Shown here one piece after another: positions 60,043-64,000 of a stretch of 64,000 nt of DNA (positions are counted from its first letter, which is position 1; each line of letters opens with the position of its first letter). This DNA is from DATFQI01 sp963831105. GTDB taxonomy: Bacteria; Actinomycetota; Thermoleophilia; Solirubrobacterales; Solirubrobacteraceae. The translations under genes were made by a program, and so were the position numbers. Under the pieces are notes generated by a model, which saw nothing but the letters and a program-made list of their open reading frames with translations, had not been told where the DNA came from and searched no databases. The stretch is taken from NCBI GenBank assembly GCA_963831105.1, contig CAWHOS010000010.1, forward strand, positions 62,001 through 126,000, given 5' to 3'.

Positions 60043-60495
60043 ATGACCCAGATCACAGGACCGGTGCAGCTCCTGGCGGTGGGCTTCCGCGACAGCGCGC
60101 AATTCCAGGGGCGGATCGCGGAGGAGATCGACCGGCTCGAGCGCTCGGACACGATCCGCGTCCTCGACTTCGTGTTCCTGCACAGGGACGCAACGACCGG
60201 CACGCTCGTGCGCATGGACTACGAGGGTCCCGAGGGAGAGGGCCGGGTGACGACGCTGCTGGCCGACGGCAACGGCGACCCGGACGCCGAGCCGGCGGCG
60301 GGCGGGGCGTTCCGCCTGACGGCCGGTGACATCCGCGAGGCGGCCGAAGCGCTCGAGCCGGGCACCTCCGCCGGCTTCCTCATCTTCGAGCACATCTGGG
60401 CGCGCGACCTCAAGCGTGCCATCGAGGAGACGGACGGCGTCCCGTTCGCGGAGGGCTTCCTCACCCCCGAGGCGGTCGCCGCCATCGGCGGCTAG
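60043..60495 (+). CDS. DUF6325 family protein (2)
   Basis: A 150-aa paralogue of the protein at 29229: GPVQLLAVGFRDSAQFQGRIAEEIDRLERSDTIRVLDFVFLHRDATTGTLVRM and EALEPGTSAGFLIFEHIWARDLKRAIEETDG. AAGGAG lies 8 bases before the ATG and 13 bases follow the AI-2E stop, so it is in the same operon. Function unknown. Confidence 0.87.
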   Translation: MTQITGPVQLLAVGFRDSAQFQGRIAEEIDRLERSDTIRVLDFVFLHRDATTGTLVRMDYEGPEGEGRVTTLLADGNGDPDAEPAAGGAFRLTAGDIREAAEALEPGTSAGFLIFEHIWARDLKRAIEETDGVPFAEGFLTPEAVAAIGG

Positions 60496-60561
60496 CCGCC
60501 TGTGCTCCTTGCCCGCGCTCGTCTCCGGCGCCGGCAGGCGAGTGTCGCGCCGCGAAGCGAG

Positions 60562-60804
60562 TCAGTCGCCGCGGTGGAAGTCGCGGAACATCGCGGTCAG
60601 GGCCACGATCTCGGGGCGCTGCTCGAGCGCTCGCGTGCGCCCCGTGAGCTCGATCGCGCGTCGGACCTGCTCGATATGCGCGTCGCATCCCTCGCAGGCG
60701 GCCATGTGCGCTTCGAAGCGTTCGCGCGCGCCGGCGGGGAGCGCTCCCTCGAGATAGTCGGTGACGAGCTCGACGAGCTCGCGGCAGGTGAGGCCGCGGT
60801 CCAC
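60562..60804 (-). CDS. Orphan zinc-finger anti-sigma factor-like protein
   Basis: An 80-aa zf-HC2 protein: LTCRELVELVTDYLEGALPAGARERFEAHMAACEGCDAHIEQVRRAI, with the zinc set C...HxxxCxxC. It is clearly paralogous to the anti-sigma at 61464, but has no adjacent sigma gene and no membrane helix. Start GTG 60804 gives the family's usual length. It has the GTGTAAC-type promoter upstream. Confidence 0.85.
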   Translation of the reverse strand: MDRGLTCRELVELVTDYLEGALPAGARERFEAHMAACEGCDAHIEQVRRAIELTGRTRALEQRPEIVALTAMFRDFHRGD

Positions 60805-60811
60805 ATGAGAC

Positions 60812-60839
60812 CGTCTCGCGAGACGTGCCGCTGTTACAC
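60812..60839 (-). promoter_or_regulatory. Bipartite promoter motif upstream of the orphan anti-sigma
   Basis: Leftward: GTGTAAC (60839-60833), 11 bases, TCGCGAGAC (60821-60813). Identical in both boxes and spacing to 63535-63509. Here the second box is part of the perfect palindrome CGTCTCGCGAGACG (60812-60825), and the gene starts 9 bases on. Confidence 0.6.
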
Positions 60840-60882
60840 CGACCCGCCGTAACGGATGGCCCGGCCGGCGGACTGCGCCGGC

Positions 60883-61029
60883 ATGACGCCATCGCTCGAC
60901 AACCTGCTCGTGATCATGGGGGTCGCGTTCGCGGCGCCGCTCGTCCTCGGCCTGTTCCCGCGCGTGCCCCTGCTGTTCCCACTCGTCAGCCTCACCGCGC
61001 TCAGGAGGACTTGCTTCGCGGTCCGCTGA
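60883..61029 (+). pseudogene. N-terminal remnant of a CPA2 cation:proton antiporter
   Basis: From ATG 60883 the frame reads TPSLDNLLVIMGVAFAAPLVLGLFPRVPLL, the usual first helix of CPA2 antiporters, then diverges into unrelated residues and stops after 48 codons. The remaining 350 or more residues are missing, so a deletion removed them. No other trace is visible before the cupin gene. Confidence 0.55.
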
Positions 61030-61069
61030 GGTAGAGGATCGCCTCGACGATCGACGGAAGGAGACCGCC

Positions 61070-61432
61070 GTGGCCGGTGTGGAAGCGCGCGACTTCGACT
61101 CGCCCGACGAGACGCGGACGCCGGATAAGACGCAGGTCGCCGTCGTGCGGATGGGTTCGACGACCGCCGCCCGGCTGACGTTCGAGCCGGGATGGCGCTG
61201 GTCCGAGTGCATCAAGCCCGTCGCGGGCACCGACAGCTGCCAGGTGCATCACGTCGGGATCGCCCAATCGGGCCGGATCGCGGTCAGGCACGACGACGGC
61301 ACCGAGGCCGAGATCGGTCCCGGACAGGCCTACGTGATCGCCCCCGGTCACGACGCCTGGGTCGTCGGTGACGAGCGGTTCGTCGGCTTCGAGTTCGAGT
61401 CGAAGGCGGCCGAGGAGTACGCGAAGAGCTGA
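61070..61432 (+). CDS. Cupin domain protein
   Basis: A 120-aa cupin. LTFEPGWRWSECIKPVAGTDSCQVHHVGIAQSGRIAVRHDDGTEAEIGPGQAYVIAPGHDAWVVGDERFVGFEF shows both cupin motifs, though metal histidines are incomplete (HH in motif 1, H in PGHDAW). AAGGAG lies 6 bases before the GTG. Role unknown; lies between two anti-sigma genes. Confidence 0.85.
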   Translation: MAGVEARDFDSPDETRTPDKTQVAVVRMGSTTAARLTFEPGWRWSECIKPVAGTDSCQVHHVGIAQSGRIAVRHDDGTEAEIGPGQAYVIAPGHDAWVVGDERFVGFEFESKAAEEYAKS

Positions 61433-61463
61433 TCGGGCGCGTTCCGGCGGGGGTGGCCGCCGG

Positions 61464-61718
61464 TCAGCCGGTCCGCTTGAAGTCCCTGAAGGCGGCGACG
61501 AGATCGTCGCGGACCTCGGGCGGGACGTCCTCCTCGCCGATCCGGCCGACGGCTGCGATCGTCATGCGGATCTGCTCGACGTAGAAGACGCAGCCCTCGC
61601 ACAGCGAGAGGTGGTGATCGAAGCGCGCGACGTCCTCGGGTGACATCGCACCCTCGAGGTAGTCCGTGACGAGCTCGACGACCTCCTGGCAGCTGATCGG
61701 TTCCACCGCCTGGCTCAT
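61464..61718 (-). CDS. Zinc-finger anti-sigma factor
   Basis: An 84-aa soluble zf-HC2 protein: ISCQEVVELVTDYLEGAMSPEDVARFDHHLSLCEGCVFYVEQIRMTI. The zinc set HxxxCxxC is intact. Its ATG overlaps the sigma factor stop (ATGA), the usual order for an ECF sigma and its partner. With no membrane helix, it may sense a cytoplasmic thiol or redox signal, as RsrA does. Confidence 0.9.
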   Translation of the reverse strand: MSQAVEPISCQEVVELVTDYLEGAMSPEDVARFDHHLSLCEGCVFYVEQIRMTIAAVGRIGEEDVPPEVRDDLVAAFRDFKRTG

Positions 61719-62347
61719 GGTAGGTGCTGCTCCAGAGCGGCTCGCACCCGCGACCGCGCGCGATGCAGCAGCACGCGCTGGTTGCCCTCGCTGACGTCGA
61801 GCGCGGCGCAGACCTCCTCGGGGCTGCAGCCCTCGACGTCGCGCATGCGGATCACGGCGCGCTGCGCGGGCGGGAGCGCGGAGATGGTCGCGACGATCAC
61901 CCCGAGCACCTCGCGCTGGTGCAGCGTCTCCTCGGGCAGGCGGTGCCAGTTGGCGGGGAAGGCCTTCCAGCCCCCGGTGTACGGGTCATCAGGCCCGCGG
62001 AAGCGGTCCGGGTCCACGGCCGGCTCCCCCTCGCCCTCCGCGGCGAGGCTCGCGAACGGCACCGAGCGCGCCTCGCGCACCCCGCGCGTCTTGGCGGTGT
62101 TGACGACGATCCGCAGGATCCACGTCTTCAGCGAGGAGCGGCCCTCGAAGCCGTCGAGCCCGCGGATCACCCCGACCCAGGCCTCCTGCACGACCTCCTC
62201 GGCGCTCGCGCGGGAGCGGACGTGCGCCTGCGCGACCGCGAGCATCGTGGCGTGGCAGCGGTCGACGAGCTGGGCGAACGCCCGCTCGTCCCCGGCCCGC
62301 AACCGGTCGAGCAGCTCGAGCTCTTGCTGTTCGCCGACCTGCGGCAC
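61715..62347 (-). CDS. ECF-type RNA polymerase sigma factor
   Basis: A 210-aa sigma factor. Region 2: AFAQLVDRCHATMLAVAQAHVRSRASAEEVVQEAWVGVIRGLDGFEGRSSLKTWILRIVVNTAKTRG. Region 4: VIVATISALPPAQRAVIRMRDVEGCSPEEVCAALDVSEGNQRVLLHRARSRVRAAL. A 45-residue linker with PDDPYTGGWKAFPANWHRLPEETLHQ lies between. It starts at GTG 62347 inside a perfect inverted repeat; a TTGCGC-N17/18-TAGCGT promoter lies just above. Coupled to its anti-sigma. Confidence 0.92.
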   Translation of the reverse strand: MPQVGEQQELELLDRLRAGDERAFAQLVDRCHATMLAVAQAHVRSRASAEEVVQEAWVGVIRGLDGFEGRSSLKTWILRIVVNTAKTRGVREARSVPFASLAAEGEGEPAVDPDRFRGPDDPYTGGWKAFPANWHRLPEETLHQREVLGVIVATISALPPAQRAVIRMRDVEGCSPEEVCAALDVSEGNQRVLLHRARSRVRAALEQHLP

Positions 62348-62375
62348 GTCGCGACGCTACCTGCGTCGCGACGTG
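62345..62375. promoter_or_regulatory. 13-bp perfect inverted repeat over the sigma gene start
   Basis: CACGTCGCGACGC (62345-62357), TACCT, GCGTCGCGACGTG (62363-62375). The start codon is the first three bases of one arm. It also overlaps the probable -10. It could be an operator or, on a longer transcript, a hairpin hiding the start. Confidence 0.65.
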
Positions 62376-62393
62376 TCGCGCAAGTCGTGCCGG

Positions 62394-63467
62394 TCAGCCG
62401 GCGGCCACGCCGGTGAGGCCCGCGGCGGCGGGGACGCTCGTGAGGAGCTCGAGCGAGCCGTCGGAGGCGACCCCGTAGCCCGTCACGCGGCCGGTCGGGC
62501 TGACCGCGTACAGGAAGCGCCCGTTGCGCGAGAAGTCCAGGTCGCGCGGGGAGGCAATGGGCGTGGTCGCGATCGGGCTCAGCTCACCGTCGCGGCCGAT
62601 CGCGAAGCCGCTGATCGACCCCGAGCCGTTGCCCGTGTAGGCGAGCTTGCCGTTCGGCGAGACCGCCACCCAGCAGGCCGCGCCGAAGCCGACCGGCAGC
62701 GAGGCCGACACGAGGTCGAGGCCGCCGGCCCCGAGCCGGTAGGACGAGACCGTGCTGGCGCCCGCCTCGGAGACGATCACGTCGCCGCGATGGCCGAGCG
62801 CGAACCCGAACGGAACGGCGCCGCTGGAGGCGGTGATCACGGGTGCGCCGGGGCGTCCGGCGGCGTCGAGCGGGAGCGTCTCGAGCCGGTTGGAGAGCCG
62901 CTCGGAGACCACCAGCGCGTCGCCGTCGGGGGCGACGGAGACCTGCGCGGCGCCGAGTGCGCCCGGCAGCTCCCGGCGTCCGCCGGGGATCGTCTCCAGC
63001 GTGCCGTCGCGGCGGGCGCGGAACGCGGTCACGTTCGGCGTGCCGCCCGAGTTGAGCACGTAGACGCGGCCGTGGTGCTCGTCGACGCTGGCGGGGAGGG
63101 AGCCGCCGGAGCCGGAGACGCCCTCGAGCGCGAGCCCGTCGCGGGTGACGCGCAGCGCCGACACGGAGTTCGAGCCGGCGTTGACGGCGTAGACCGTCGA
63201 CTCGTCGTCGGAGAGCTCGACCGCGCCCTGGCGGCCGCCGAGCGAGGCCGAGCCGGCGCCGCCGGTGGCGAACGAGCCGGCGGGGGTCAGCTCGCCGCGG
63301 GCGTCGCGGTCGAACGCCTGCACGATGTTGCCGGCCGGGTCGTTCGTCTGGCTGTACACGGCGCCGGGGTCGGCCATGGCGCCGGCGGCGGCCGGGCCGG
63401 CGAGGACGGTGAGCGCGACGGTCGCGCCCAGCAGGAAGCGGCCGCGATGCGGCTCCAAGCGGGACAT
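62394..63467 (-). CDS. Secreted lactonase-like beta-propeller protein
   Basis: A 357-aa exported protein. Signal peptide RFLLGATVALTVLAGPAAAGAMA; the rest is seven-bladed, with repeats such as GAVELSDDESTVYAVNAGSNSVSALRV, GHRGDVIVSEAGASTVSSYRL and AVSPNGKLAYTGNGSGSISGFAI. It matches the lactonase/YncE-like group but catalytic residues were not located. Start ATG 63467. The GTGTAAC-type motif lies 42-68 bases upstream. Confidence 0.85.
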   Translation of the reverse strand: MSRLEPHRGRFLLGATVALTVLAGPAAAGAMADPGAVYSQTNDPAGNIVQAFDRDARGELTPAGSFATGGAGSASLGGRQGAVELSDDESTVYAVNAGSNSVSALRVTRDGLALEGVSGSGGSLPASVDEHHGRVYVLNSGGTPNVTAFRARRDGTLETIPGGRRELPGALGAAQVSVAPDGDALVVSERLSNRLETLPLDAAGRPGAPVITASSGAVPFGFALGHRGDVIVSEAGASTVSSYRLGAGGLDLVSASLPVGFGAACWVAVSPNGKLAYTGNGSGSISGFAIGRDGELSPIATTPIASPRDLDFSRNGRFLYAVSPTGRVTGYGVASDGSLELLTSVPAAAGLTGVAAG

Positions 63468-63508
63468 CTGGAGACCTCCAGGGGGTCGGAGAGGGGGGAC
63501 GCGATGTT

Positions 63509-63535
63509 GTCTCGCGACCCCCGGATCCGTTACAC
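63509..63535 (-). promoter_or_regulatory. Bipartite promoter motif upstream of the beta-propeller gene
   Basis: Leftward: GTGTAAC (63535-63529), 11 bases, TCGCGAGAC (63517-63509). It is the second copy of the pair in this window; the first is at 60839-60813. A leader of about 40 bases follows. Confidence 0.6.
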
Positions 63536-63538
63536 GCG

Positions 63539-64000
63539 TCAGGCGCGATGCTCCGGGTTGGCGAGATCGAAGCGCGTGCCGGCGTCCCACGCGGGGCGCT
63601 GGTTGCCGTAGGCGGGGACGCCGCCGGCGTCCTTGAGCATGCGCGCGGCGTGCAGCAGGTTCCACGTCATGAACGTGGTGTTGCGGTTGGTGAAGTCGTT
63701 CTGCGGGCCGCCCGAGCCCTCGTCGAGGTAGCTCGGCCCCGGCCCGGCCTCGCCGATCCAGCCGGCGTCGGCCTGCGGCGGGATCGTGTAGCCGAGGTGC
63801 TGCAGCGAGTAGAGGATGTTCATCGCGCAGTGCTTGATCCCGTCCTCGTTGCCGGTGACCAGGCAGCCGCCGACGCGCCCGTAGTACGCATACTGGCCGG
63901 CGTCGTTGAGCAGGTGGCTGTTGCCGTACAGGCGCTCGATCACCTGCGTGCAGACCGAGGACTTCTCGCCGAGCCAGATCGGCGTCATCAGCACGAGGAT
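63539..64000 (-). CDS. Flavodoxin-like NAD(P)H-dependent oxidoreductase (N-terminus outside window)
   Basis: The last 154 codons of a flavodoxin-fold protein. ILVLMTPIWLGEKSSVCTQVIERLYG is the FMN-loop strand and YAYYGRVGGCLVTGNEDGIKHCAMNILYSLQHLGYTIPPQADAGWIGEAG the second FMN contact and dimer region. It resembles NADPH-dependent FMN reductases/WrbA-like proteins. The reading frame runs to the edge without a start. Confidence 0.85.
   Translation of the reverse strand: MLVLMTPIWLGEKSSVCTQVIERLYGNSHLLNDAGQYAYYGRVGGCLVTGNEDGIKHCAMNILYSLQHLGYTIPPQADAGWIGEAGPGPSYLDEGSGGPQNDFTNRNTTFMTWNLLHAARMLKDAGGVPAYGNQRPAWDAGTRFDLANPEHRA

Overview
This is a GC-rich actinobacterial chromosome segment. The many small Actinomycetota families (DUF7144, DUF6325, DUF6458, amphi-Trp, SHOCT), frequent GTG starts, ATGA/GTGA stop-start overlaps and probable leaderless genes point to Actinomycetota. 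Thermoleophilia (Solirubrobacterales) is my best guess, but that is inference. No intact tRNA, rRNA, CRISPR array, transposase or integrase was found.

Region 1 (1-27.7 kb) is a metal and metalloid resistance block. At the left edge a multicopper oxidase with two inserted heavy-metal-binding modules (cut by the window) follows an MMPL transporter. A divergent TetR gene sits next to a 27-bp operator-like inverted repeat. From 5.6 to 13.85 kb lie copies of a 183-bp repeat carrying the 3' half of a tRNA-Met. Copy A is whole; a second copy (B plus C) is split by a 942-bp ArsR-SRPBCC cassette with a 9-bp duplication. Between A and B is a module with a CadC-like sensor, a CDF transporter, three small proteins, a KdpDE-like pair and an APC-USP permease. 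An arsenic cluster (13.88-20.65 kb) follows: arsR, flavoprotein, two MFS transporters, second arsR, arsM, arsC and an aquaporin, with no ACR3/ArsB. Then come an RTX remnant, a secreted BNR-repeat protein, a flavoprotein pseudogene and a leftward copper operon (copZ, membrane protein, secreted protein, copA) with CsoR-like operators. copZ, copA and the neighbouring GlxA-type regulator all carry frame disruptions.

Region 2 (27.9-60.5 kb) is a dense set of small envelope and stress genes: YihY x2, DUF7144-like x4, DUF6325 x2, SHOCT x2, HdeD, DUF1269, RDD, LURP-one, DUF202 and a K+ channel. They are interleaved with regulators (NarL-type and output-less receivers, two large sensor kinases, a PAS-LuxR protein), a HerA-like ATPase operon, a CPA1 antiporter and a sulfatase with its formylglycine-generating enzyme. 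Many start beside one promoter architecture, a TGCGC-containing element abutting a TTG -35 with 17 bp to the -10, often with the -10 only 6-9 bases from the start codon.

Region 3 (60.5-64 kb) holds an ECF-type sigma factor with its zinc-finger anti-sigma, an orphan paralogous anti-sigma, a cupin, an antiporter remnant, a secreted beta-propeller protein and a partial flavodoxin-like gene. Two genes here share an identical bipartite promoter-like motif, GTGTAAC-N11-TCGCGAGAC, and a perfect 13-bp inverted repeat covers the sigma gene start.
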